Assembly: GCA_018224345.1 (NCBI GenBank)
Contig: JAGTUW010000173.1
Location: 1 to 8,832 of the forward strand
Length of the DNA stretch: 8,832 nt
Direction: 5' to 3'
Source: Bacteroidota bacterium
GTDB taxonomy: Bacteria > Bacteroidota > Ignavibacteria > SZUA-365
Part shown: positions 1 through 6,553 of the stretch, piece by piece
How positions within the stretch are numbered: position 1 is the stretch's first letter
Layout of the letters: the number at the start of each line of letters is the position of its first letter
Made by a program: the position numbers and the translations under genes
Notes under the pieces: model-generated
Told to the model about the DNA's origin: nothing
What the model saw: the letters and a program-made list of their open reading frames with translations, nothing else
Database searches by the model: none

Positions 1-92
1 AGATCATCGGCATCCTGCAATTCACTACTGCAAGCTGCAAGAAGCGCCAGCAGCACAATGGAAAGAAGGGTGGCAAACAATGCTTTTTTCAT
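1..92 (-). CDS. N-terminus of a lipoprotein, cut by the window edge; candidate outer-surface partner of the porin-cytochrome pair
   Basis: Only the first 30 codons are visible. They start with MKKALF, run through a hydrophobic stretch and end in a lipobox LAAC with the cysteine at residue 21, so this is a signal peptidase II lipoprotein. After the cysteine come SSELQDADD, which is acidic. The ATG overlaps the TGA of the upstream 11-heme cytochrome gene (ATGA, bases 92 to 89), and GGGAGG (104 to 99) lies 6 bases before the ATG, so the two genes are probably translationally coupled. In porin-cytochrome clusters of Geobacter the third gene in this order is a surface multiheme cytochrome lipoprotein, and I infer a similar role. 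No CXXCH is visible in the part seen, so this is a prediction from position. It could instead be an unrelated lipoprotein. The existence of the gene is well supported; its function is not. Confidence 0.85.
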   Translation of the reverse strand, partial: MKKALFATLLSIVLLALLAACSSELQDADD

Positions 93-1174
93 CTCATACC
101 TCCCGTGACAGCTCCGGTGGAATGGCAGGCGGCACAGACAGGATCTCCGCCCTCAACGTTATGACAGGTGACACAGCTTTCCATATCCATGCGCGCGAGA
201 CGACCGTGACGATTCATGGCTGCACCGCCGCCGACGGTCGCAAAGCCGGCAAGCTGATGGGACTGCGGTACAATGCGCACACCGGATGCGTCATAGCCGT
301 TCTGATGGCAGGGAGTACAGAAGCTTTCCTGCTCATGACAGGTTTCACAACGCGTAGATTTCGCGCGGGCGTCGAAGCCGTGTGTGTACAGATAGCCGAG
401 AGGGTGTGCTTTCTGTACGGTCAACTGATGTGCATCATCAATTTTTTCACCACGCGGGTAAGCGTCGATGTAGAAGCGATCACTGGTGACGCCTGCTGGT
501 ACGTCGTTTGAAGGTGTGTGGCATTCCTGACAGAAGCTCTGGGAATGGCAGACGGCACAGTCTCTGTCCGCTTCCCCGTTCATAGCGAATTTCCCATGAT
601 TCTGAATGAAGTTCGCCACGCGATGATTTTCCGGATGCAGTCCTGCCAGCGTTGTGTGACAGGCCTCGCATTGATTCGTCGCGGAGATGACAGGCGCATC
701 GACTCCCGCGATTTTCTGAATCGGTGCACTTTCATCCGCATTGTTGTGGCAGTGATAGCACATCTGCATCGACGGCATGGTAGTGGCGACCTCGTCCGTG
801 ATCCCGATATGGCATTGTACACACTCCATTTCGAGACCGTCGGCATGCAATTTGTGTGAGAAGTACAGACGGCGATCACTGATCGGGAGGACGTATGTGT
901 CGAGACTCGCCGACTCATCGAGCGAATAGTACACCTGGACATCCTCTGTATCATGGCAGTCGAGACAGACCGTCGGGGCCGGGAGCAGATTGTCGGTCGC
1001 GTCTTCGCTTCCGCGTGCCTCGTGGCAGGTCGCGCAATCAGCCAGGTCATTGTGCAGCGTATGGGAAAAGAGCACACCGTTATCGGCCGCCACCGGTTCG
1101 GGCACGCTCAGAAGCAGAGCGATGCCGGCGGAGATGACAAATAGCAGGGCGCAAAAAATAAATGTTCTTTTCAT
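89..1174 (-). CDS. exported 11-heme c-type cytochrome, probable periplasmic half of a porin-cytochrome conduit
   Basis: The 361-residue protein has an N-terminal hydrophobic segment (residues 4-24) with a probable signal peptidase I site after VAA (about residue 30). Eleven CXXCH heme sites begin at residues 47, 70, 118, 139, 169, 206, 215, 276, 286, 334 and 347. This is about one heme per 30 residues, a density like MtrA (10 hemes). The layout is modular. Two early pairs are each preceded by FSHxLH (H38/H41 and H107/H110). Then comes a single heme (169). Three late pairs follow, each preceded by two spaced histidines (H184/H193, H257/H265, H306/H323) that are good candidates for distal ligands. 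The start is firm: AGGAGG (1185 to 1180) lies 5 bases before the ATG and overlaps the porin stop codon. The gene follows the porin by 9 bases and overlaps the lipoprotein gene by 4. I infer electron transfer from the periplasm into or through the outer-membrane barrel. A direct MtrA or OmaB orthology is not claimed. Cys8 lies in the signal peptide but does not form a lipobox. Confidence 0.93.
   Translation of the reverse strand: MKRTFIFCALLFVISAGIALLLSVPEPVAADNGVLFSHTLHNDLADCATCHEARGSEDATDNLLPAPTVCLDCHDTEDVQVYYSLDESASLDTYVLPISDRRLYFSHKLHADGLEMECVQCHIGITDEVATTMPSMQMCYHCHNNADESAPIQKIAGVDAPVISATNQCEACHTTLAGLHPENHRVANFIQNHGKFAMNGEADRDCAVCHSQSFCQECHTPSNDVPAGVTSDRFYIDAYPRGEKIDDAHQLTVQKAHPLGYLYTHGFDARAKSTRCETCHEQESFCTPCHQNGYDASGVRIVPQSHQLAGFATVGGGAAMNRHGRLARMDMESCVTCHNVEGGDPVCAACHSTGAVTGGMR
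99..104 (-). promoter_or_regulatory. Shine-Dalgarno site of the lipoprotein gene, inside the end of the cytochrome gene
   Basis: GGGAGG on the minus strand, 6 bases before the ATG at 92. It lies within the last codons of the 11-heme cytochrome gene, so ribosomes finishing that gene can restart at the overlapping ATGA. Confidence 0.7.
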
Positions 1175-1179
1175 GCCTT

Positions 1180-1185
1180 CCTCCT
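1180..1185 (-). promoter_or_regulatory. strong Shine-Dalgarno site overlapping the porin stop codon
   Basis: AGGAGG on the minus strand shares its first two bases with the TAG stop of the barrel gene (1186 to 1184) and sits 5 bases before the ATG of the 11-heme cytochrome. This fixes that start and ties translation of the two genes together. Confidence 0.8.
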
Positions 1186-2494
1186 AGTTGCCGAAGCCGA
1201 ATGGGTTGGAGAACCAGTAATTGACGCGTGCAAAGGCACGAAGGTCGGATTTGTAAATCCTGTTTGTCATATACTGACCCTGGAGATCGATGGAGACGGT
1301 CTTGACCGGACGGAACGTCGTTCCGAGAACACCGACCCAGGTCGAGGCACGGTCGGTCCAGTTCGTCTCATCGCTGAGATTCGCAGCCAGGGCATAGGTG
1401 CTGTACACCGCGCCCACATGCGGGACGAGCATTCCCTCCAGAAGAGGATAGCTCAGATGCAGATTGAAACCGTCCAGATCTCCATCGTAACTCACGTCCT
1501 TGGTGTACATGATGGAGGCGTACTTGTTCGCTGCCCCGAGGGAGACCCGGAACGCATCATCATCATCGTACATGACACTCGAGAAACGACCGAGCAATGT
1601 AAGACGGGGGTGAACACGGTAATCGACACCAAGCACCGCCTCCTGATGCGCACTGGCTTCCAGCAGTGCGAAATAGGAATTCCAGGCGATGACCGGTTCG
1701 CGATGCGCCAGGTTCAGTGTGAACCCGAGTGTCGGCATTGCCTGGTAGGTCGCGGCAACCTCGGCGCGTGCCGTGCGTTCGAAATTGAAATCATAATCGT
1801 AGCGGCCGTACAGCCAGAACCTGCCGGTGGAATGTGCGACGTTGAGACTACCGTATTGATTGGCGCGGGAGCCATAATCGATAAGTGTCTCTTCGAGATC
1901 CAACTGTGCATCAGGCCGCCAGGAATAGAAGGCAGACTGTTCCCTGTTCCTGTTCATGTAGCTGAGACCGATTTTCGTATTCTTGATGAGATAAAGCAGG
2001 ACCTGACCGCCGACCTGCCAGTTGTCCTCCAACTGATCGAGAAAAGAATAATCGACATGCTGGCCCGGGGGTGTCAGCCCCCCACCGTAAGCCATGACCT
2101 CGACACCGTCAGTGGGTCGCACGCGGACCTGCGCACCGTCAATCGTGCCATAGCTCACACCGGCAAACAGCGCTTGACGCCCGAGTCGAACGTCCGCCAC
2201 ATCGAATAAATTCTTGATACGGAAATACGCGTTGTACACGCGCAGTCCTGGATCACCGTCTATCCCATCGCCCAGGTCGGTGAATCCCTGCAATGAAGTG
2301 TGGAAGGAGATGTTGTCCATGCCCATGTTGAGCTGTACATGCTCATAGGCACGAAGATGCGAGGTGGACCCGCCATCCTTCATCTGCCGTTCCCACCCGT
2401 ACGCCGATGTCACGAATCGTCCGTTCAGCGTCTGGGCCTGCAGGCCAGATGCGAATACGATCGTAAACACAAGCAACCTGATCGCAACGTTCAT
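1184..2494 (-). CDS. outer-membrane beta-barrel (porin-like) protein of a putative porin-cytochrome pair
   Basis: I place the start at the ATG at 2494, giving 436 residues. AAGGAAG lies 5 bases upstream, and the protein then opens with a clean signal peptide MNVAIRLLVFTIVFASGLQAQ, cleaved after AQ or QA. The longer reading frame, which begins 23 codons earlier, has no signal peptide at its own N-terminus. The mature part has no cysteine and no heme motif. It is made of alternating polar and hydrophobic stretches rich in Tyr, Trp and Phe with short turns such as DGDLDG and DDDD, typical of a transmembrane beta barrel. It ends in a strand with aromatic residues (VNYWF, then FGFGN). By size it may hold roughly 18-20 strands, well below MtrB (about 700 residues) and closer to smaller porins of Geobacter type. 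Because a multiheme cytochrome follows after 9 bases, I infer that it is the sheath that lets the cytochrome exchange electrons across the outer membrane. An ordinary substrate porin is the main alternative. Confidence 0.85.
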   Translation of the reverse strand: MNVAIRLLVFTIVFASGLQAQTLNGRFVTSAYGWERQMKDGGSTSHLRAYEHVQLNMGMDNISFHTSLQGFTDLGDGIDGDPGLRVYNAYFRIKNLFDVADVRLGRQALFAGVSYGTIDGAQVRVRPTDGVEVMAYGGGLTPPGQHVDYSFLDQLEDNWQVGGQVLLYLIKNTKIGLSYMNRNREQSAFYSWRPDAQLDLEETLIDYGSRANQYGSLNVAHSTGRFWLYGRYDYDFNFERTARAEVAATYQAMPTLGFTLNLAHREPVIAWNSYFALLEASAHQEAVLGVDYRVHPRLTLLGRFSSVMYDDDDAFRVSLGAANKYASIMYTKDVSYDGDLDGFNLHLSYPLLEGMLVPHVGAVYSTYALAANLSDETNWTDRASTWVGVLGTTFRPVKTVSIDLQGQYMTNRIYKSDLRAFARVNYWFSNPFGFGN

Positions 2495-2499
2495 AAATG

Positions 2500-2506
2500 C
2501 TTCCTT
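2500..2506 (-). promoter_or_regulatory. Shine-Dalgarno site that sets the porin start
   Basis: AAGGAAG on the minus strand, 5 bases before the ATG at 2494. It decides between this start and the one 23 codons upstream at 2563. Confidence 0.75.
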
Positions 2507-2529
2507 CAGGTCGGTGAATGAATGGAGCA

Positions 2530-2560
2530 ATACCGCGCCGCCTCGAAGACGGCACGGTAT
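2530..2560 (-). promoter_or_regulatory. strong 13-bp stem-loop in the leader of the porin gene
   Basis: On the minus strand ATACCGTGCCGTC pairs with GGCGGCGCGGTAT around a TTCGA loop. The stem has 13 pairs, two of them G-U. It lies 36 bases before the porin ATG. No T-run follows, so it is not a standard intrinsic terminator. It could be an RNA stability or processing element that lets the tetraheme and porin messages be kept at different levels, or an attenuator. The pairing is seen directly; the role is inferred. Confidence 0.55.
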
Positions 2561-2654
2561 CACAATTTCAGAATGCTATGTACTTTTAAAGATATTCACG
2601 ATGGAGAATTGTCCGATGTGCCGGGGTGTACGCTCTCAGACCCGTTACACCTTG

Positions 2655-3206
2655 TCAGCTGTTCGGATGTGCTACGGACTTCCACGCTTCCTTGAACTTG
2701 AAGGGCTTGTAGGTCGGGCTCTTCTTGTTGTGGCAACTGACGCACTGCTTTTCCGCTGCGCCACTGGATACCTTCTTGGTAATCAAGCCCAACGCGCGAG
2801 CTCCTTCGACATCCTTCGCATGTTTGATTCTGTATGCGCTGGCGGCACCGTGGCAGGATTCACAGCCGACGCCTTCAGACTTGTCAAACTTTTTCGCGAA
2901 TGTTGCACCGGCTTCCATATGACCGGTCACATGACAGGAAAGACACTCCTTGGTATCAGCGGCCTTGGTACTGTGCCCTTGTTCCTTGGCGATTTTGTCG
3001 GCCTCGGCAGTCTTCAATGTTTTGTAGGCATTGGCATGCACAGACTTTTCCCATACTTTGTAAGCCGTGCCGCCAGTCTTGGGATTACTGTGACAGGCCT
3101 TGCAGGTCTTGGACCCGACATACTCATTATTCTTGCTGGAGAGAGTGAATGCGGTTAGCGCGGTAAACGCCAGTGCCAGTGCGAGAAATGATACTGCGTT
3201 TTTCAT
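2655..3206 (-). CDS. exported tetraheme cytochrome c, c554-like
   Basis: The 183-residue protein has a hydrophobic N-terminal segment (residues 4-22) that is either a cleaved signal or a membrane anchor. Four CXXCH sites begin at residues 35, 88, 115 and 155. The opening YVGSKTCKACH followed by VWEKSVHANAYKTL is typical of the cytochrome c554 family, known from Nitrosomonas as a small tetraheme electron carrier. The protein is rich in lysine and so likely basic. The start is supported by CGAGG 7 bases before the ATG. It lies 173 bases after nuoN with its own predicted promoter, and 160 bases before the porin gene. I infer a periplasmic shuttle between an inner-membrane quinol oxidase and the downstream multiheme cytochrome. 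No hydroxylamine oxidoreductase gene is near, so a nitrification role as in Nitrosomonas is not supported here. Confidence 0.9.
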   Translation of the reverse strand: MKNAVSFLALALAFTALTAFTLSSKNNEYVGSKTCKACHSNPKTGGTAYKVWEKSVHANAYKTLKTAEADKIAKEQGHSTKAADTKECLSCHVTGHMEAGATFAKKFDKSEGVGCESCHGAASAYRIKHAKDVEGARALGLITKKVSSGAAEKQCVSCHNKKSPTYKPFKFKEAWKSVAHPNS

Positions 3207-3345
3207 AGTGAAACCTCGTATTGGGTTGGAATGCGATGTCTATGCAAAATGAGGGGTTCTCCAGATGTCAATCGCCAAAGAATAGTGTTACGCTCCTGAA
3301 AGCAGCAAGGTTCCGAAACTAACAGATATTAATACTTGCTGGTAT

Positions 3346-3378
3346 CAAATATACACACATTTATTGTCAATCACAAAA
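3346..3378 (-). promoter_or_regulatory. predicted Bacteroidota-type promoter (TTTG-N20-TATATTTG) for the cytochrome block
   Basis: Read on the minus strand, TTTTG at 3378-3374 is followed after 20 bases by TATATTTG at 3353-3346. This matches the -33/-7 consensus TTTG and TAnnTTTG known from Bacteroides and Flavobacterium. A TTGACA hexamer lies between them, but the spacing to TATATT is only 11 bases, too short for an ordinary sigma-70 promoter. The site begins 2 bases after the nuoN stop and would give a leader of about 130 bases before the tetraheme start. It suggests that the cytochrome block can be transcribed apart from the complex I operon. Confidence 0.55.
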
Positions 3379-3379
3379 C

Positions 3380-4894
3380 TCAAGGCATAAACATGCGCAC
3401 CGACTGCTGTGCAAAACTGATCAAAGGACCAAAGTAAAGACCGAACACGATGTTTGGAACAATAAACAGAATCGTGATGACAATCACAAATGGCCGGAAA
3501 GAAATCGGCGAAGTATCTCCGTCCAGAGGTTCGCGCAGATACATGTTGCGGAACACACGGGCGTAATAATACAGAGAAATCGCGCTGTTGATAACACCGA
3601 TGACGGCCAGCCAGACGTATTGCGCCTCGATCACGGCCGAGAAGAGCATCCATTTGCCGATAAACCCCGCGAGCGGAGGCAGCCCAGTAAGAGAGACGAG
3701 GAAAATGGAAAGTCCGACCCCGATGACAGGAGCGCGCTTGCCCAACCCGCGATAATCGTCAATATGCTCGCTGCCGATGCGATCTGCCACGGCCATGACA
3801 ACAAAAAACGCACCGAGATTCATGAAGAAATAAATCATGAAATACATCAGAATCGAAGCGATTCCCAGATCGGTCATGACAACCACACCCATGAGGATAT
3901 ACCCGGCATGCGCGATACTCGAATACGCGAGCATGCGCTTGAGATTGTCCTGCCAGATCGCTACCAGATTGCCGAGTGTCATCGTAAGCACGGAGAGAAT
4001 TGCGATCAGTAGATTCCATTCAATATGCGGCAGACTGACCCACTTCCCCACATCAATCAATGAATCGTAGAAGGTGACGTAGAAGAAACGGATCATGATC
4101 GCAAAACCGGCGGCCTTTGACGCGACTGCGAGAAACGCCGTCATGGTGATCGGAGCGCCTTCGTACACGTCGGGAGTCCAGAAGTGAAACGGCACTGCCG
4201 AAATCTTGTAGCCGAACCCGGCAAGAATCATGATGACGGCGATCAGTAACGGCCAGAATTCTGTTGCACCGTGAACAAAAACACCGGCAGCGAGCCCCGC
4301 CTGTATCGTGTAAATATCAAGAACGCCGGTCAACCCGTACAGCAGCGATATCCCATACAGCATGATCCCTGATGCGGCAGCACCGAAGAGAACGTATTTC
4401 AGGGCGGCTTCGCCTGAACGATGTCGTGTCTTACTGAAACCGGCAAGGATATAGGAGGTGAGACTGACAAGTTCGATAGAGAGATAAATCATCAGAAGAT
4501 TCGATGCTCCGGTCATCAGCATCATGCCGAATGTCATTGCCGCGATGAAACAGAAAAATTCACCGACGGTGTCCTGGTCACGTAGCTCCCGGGACTGCAT
4601 CGAAAAAACGATGATGACGATGCCCGTGGCAAGAATCAGATATTTGAAAAACAATGCGAACGGGTCCACGACATACATCGTCCCGAATAACATGCGCGGT
4701 TCCGGACTCTGGAACGGCAACTGCAGCATCGTGATGATGAAGCCGGCGAGTACGAACGCACCGGTTATCATTCCCGTAGATGTTCGTCCCTTTCTCCCGG
4801 TAATCAGTTCCACGACCATCGCAACGACAAACGTCAACGACATCGTGATTTCTGGCCAGAATGAAGGGATGCTTCTGAAAATGTTCTCAATCAT
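3380..4894 (-). CDS. nuoN: NADH-quinone oxidoreductase subunit N (complex I, antiporter-like membrane subunit)
   Basis: The 504-residue polytopic membrane protein is of normal length for NuoN (about 480-500, usually 14 helices). It is one of three proton-pumping modules in the membrane arm of complex I. The key residues are present: E141 in SIELVSLTSYILAGF on the fifth helix, K230 in GYKISAVPFHFWTPDVYEGAP, K260 in VASKAAGFAIMIR, and K414 in GFIGKWML. These match the E. coli residues E133, K217, K247 and K395. NDNLKRMLAYSS-like sequence at 316-326 is also standard for the family. It starts 36 bases after nuoM. No clear Shine-Dalgarno site precedes the ATG, which is common in Bacteroidota, and the N-terminus lines up with known NuoN proteins. 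It appears to be the last gene of the nuo operon. No intrinsic terminator follows, so some read-through into the cytochrome genes is possible. Confidence 0.97.
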   Translation of the reverse strand: MIENIFRSIPSFWPEITMSLTFVVAMVVELITGRKGRTSTGMITGAFVLAGFIITMLQLPFQSPEPRMLFGTMYVVDPFALFFKYLILATGIVIIVFSMQSRELRDQDTVGEFFCFIAAMTFGMMLMTGASNLLMIYLSIELVSLTSYILAGFSKTRHRSGEAALKYVLFGAAASGIMLYGISLLYGLTGVLDIYTIQAGLAAGVFVHGATEFWPLLIAVIMILAGFGYKISAVPFHFWTPDVYEGAPITMTAFLAVASKAAGFAIMIRFFYVTFYDSLIDVGKWVSLPHIEWNLLIAILSVLTMTLGNLVAIWQDNLKRMLAYSSIAHAGYILMGVVVMTDLGIASILMYFMIYFFMNLGAFFVVMAVADRIGSEHIDDYRGLGKRAPVIGVGLSIFLVSLTGLPPLAGFIGKWMLFSAVIEAQYVWLAVIGVINSAISLYYYARVFRNMYLREPLDGDTSPISFRPFVIVITILFIVPNIVFGLYFGPLISFAQQSVRMFMP

Positions 4895-4930
4895 GAGGAC
4901 TGTACTCGCTTGCGTGTCGACTTACGTGCA

Positions 4931-6511
4931 TTAAAAAGCGCTGAACACAACAGGAATGGCGCTTGAGTTGACAAATTCCACCAGATGTCCGAGGGAGGTG
5001 GTCATCCAGTTCAGTGCAGGCATGGGATACACACCGAGCACAATGATGATGAGAGCGAGCGGGACCAGTGTAAACAATTCCCGACCGTTGACGTCCGTAA
5101 GAACACCCTCCCACTTCTCTGGCAGTGTCCCCATAAAAACGCGCTGGAAGGTCCACAACATGTATCCCGCACCAAGAACGATGCCCAGCGTGGAAAGAAT
5201 GGTCCACAGCTTGCTGGTCTGAAAAGCCCCGAGAAAGACAAAGGCTTCACTGATAAAACCACTCATCGATGGCAACCCGATTGCGGCAAAAAACGCGATA
5301 ACCGTCAGGAAAGAGTACACGGGCATCTTGTTATAGACGCCACCGAACTCATTGAGTCCACGTGTGTGGGCCCGGTCGTACAGAACACCGACCAGAAGGA
5401 AGAGCATCGCAGTGATAGTCCCATGGTTGAACATCTGGAACACCGCACCGGTCATGCCCTGCACGTTCAACGCTGCCATACCCAGCAGCACATAGCCCAT
5501 GTGTGACACGGAGGAATACGCGATGAGCTTTTTGAAGTCCGTCTGCGCCATCGCACACAATGCACCATAGACGATGTTGATGAAACCGAGCACCATCATC
5601 GGCATCTGAAAGTACAAGGTCATCTCCGGAAAGATCGGGAAACTGATGCGCAACAGGCCGTATGCCCCCATTTTCAACAGCACACCGGCGAGGATCACGG
5701 ATATCGCTGTCGGGGCCTCGACATGCGCGTCCGGCAACCAGGTGTGGAATGGAAAAATCGGTACCTTGATGGCAAAACCGATGAACAAGGCGACAAACGC
5801 CAGCATACGCGCGGTACTGCCGATCGTGGCGAAGATTCCGTGTGTGACATTGGCCGGATCCATCATCGCAATCATGGAGAACGTGTGGAGCCCACTGTCG
5901 GGATCGATCGTGCTGAAGTACAAGCCGATCATTACCAACAACAGCAGCACCGATCCGGCAAGTGTATACAGAAAAAACTTGATCGCTGCATATTCGCGTC
6001 TTGGACCACCCCATATACCGATCAGGAAATACATCGGCAACAGCATCACTTCCCAGAAGACATAGAAGAGAAACATGTCCAGCGCGACAAACACGCCCAT
6101 CATGCCCGTCACGAGCAGAAGAAACATGGCATAGTAGCCTTTGACGGACTTCTTGATACTGAAGGAAGAAAAGGTGGCGAGGAAACTGATCAAAGCGGTG
6201 AGCAAGACCATCGGCAGCGACAAGCCGTCTATACCGAGAAAGTACTCAATGCGTATCTCGCCAATCCACGGCGTGGCCGGGATCACAATCCACGGTAACC
6301 GTTCAACGAACTGCATGGAAGCAACCTCATTGATACCGGTCTTGGCACTGTCGAAGGCCATCCATAACAGAATGGCGAGCACGACCTGTACACCGGTAAC
6401 CGCCACAGCCGTCGCTTGAATGGCGCGTATTCTGTCTTTTGGCAGCAGGAGCACAATGATCATGCCCAGTACAGGCAAAAAGGTGATCAAGGTGAGAATC
6501 GGGAATTGCAT
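4931..6511 (-). CDS. nuoM: NADH-quinone oxidoreductase subunit M (complex I, antiporter-like membrane subunit)
   Basis: The protein has 526 residues from the chosen ATG and about 14 predicted helices, the normal size. It forms the proton-pumping module between NuoL and NuoN in the membrane arm. Numbered from that ATG, the channel residues are E154 in FWEVMLLPMYFLIGIWGG, K249 in FAIKVPIFPFHTWLPDAHVEAPT, K280 in GVLLKMGAYGLLR and E421 in SGFISEAFVFLG. These match the E. coli residues E144, K234, K265 and E407. E421 in place of lysine in the twelfth helix is the usual mark of NuoM against NuoL and NuoN. A TTG codon lies just before the ATG in frame, but GGAG (6520 to 6517) is 5 bases from the ATG and only 2 from the TTG, so I prefer the ATG. 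It follows nuoL by 42 bases and precedes nuoN by 36. Confidence 0.97.
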   Translation of the reverse strand: MQFPILTLITFLPVLGMIIVLLLPKDRIRAIQATAVAVTGVQVVLAILLWMAFDSAKTGINEVASMQFVERLPWIVIPATPWIGEIRIEYFLGIDGLSLPMVLLTALISFLATFSSFSIKKSVKGYYAMFLLLVTGMMGVFVALDMFLFYVFWEVMLLPMYFLIGIWGGPRREYAAIKFFLYTLAGSVLLLLVMIGLYFSTIDPDSGLHTFSMIAMMDPANVTHGIFATIGSTARMLAFVALFIGFAIKVPIFPFHTWLPDAHVEAPTAISVILAGVLLKMGAYGLLRISFPIFPEMTLYFQMPMMVLGFINIVYGALCAMAQTDFKKLIAYSSVSHMGYVLLGMAALNVQGMTGAVFQMFNHGTITAMLFLLVGVLYDRAHTRGLNEFGGVYNKMPVYSFLTVIAFFAAIGLPSMSGFISEAFVFLGAFQTSKLWTILSTLGIVLGAGYMLWTFQRVFMGTLPEKWEGVLTDVNGRELFTLVPLALIIIVLGVYPMPALNWMTTSLGHLVEFVNSSAIPVVFSAF

Positions 6512-6516
6512 CAATA

Positions 6517-6520
6517 CTCC
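6517..6520 (-). promoter_or_regulatory. Shine-Dalgarno site choosing the ATG start of nuoM
   Basis: GGAG on the minus strand, 5 bases before the ATG at 6511. The TTG one codon upstream would have a spacing of 2, which is too short. Confidence 0.6.
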
Positions 6521-6553
6521 GGGATGTATGCTGTGGTTCGTTCGTTCACTGTA

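Noticed and set aside
1418..2209. Open frame of 263 codons on the plus strand
   Set aside because: Antisense to the barrel gene, with no signal peptide, no clear family and no supporting context.
2492..2563. Longer start for the porin gene, 23 codons upstream
   Set aside because: The upstream part lacks a signal-peptide character and overlaps the leader hairpin, while the ATG at 2494 has a good Shine-Dalgarno site and begins a textbook signal peptide.
2587..2594. TATCTTTA as a -7 element of a promoter for the porin gene
   Set aside because: The last base differs from the consensus and there is no TTG or TTTG at the right distance upstream.
2625..2651. GGTGTA / TACACC inverted repeat just after the tetraheme stop, as a terminator
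   Set aside because: Only six pairs plus a poor inner stem and no T-run after it, so too weak to call.
2364..3158. Open frame of 264 codons on the plus strand
   Set aside because: It runs antisense across the tetraheme gene, the leader and the start of the porin gene. The opposing genes have heme motifs, signal peptides and Shine-Dalgarno sites.
2655..3206. Ammonia-oxidation role for the c554-like cytochrome
   Set aside because: No hydroxylamine oxidoreductase or related gene is in the window, and tetraheme proteins of this family occur widely in non-nitrifiers.
3245..3271. Second promoter before the tetraheme gene (TTGACA at 3271-3266, TCATTTTG at 3252-3245)
   Set aside because: The -7 element has a mismatch at a key base and the spacing to either TTGACA or an upstream TTTG is poor; the site at 3346-3378 fits better.
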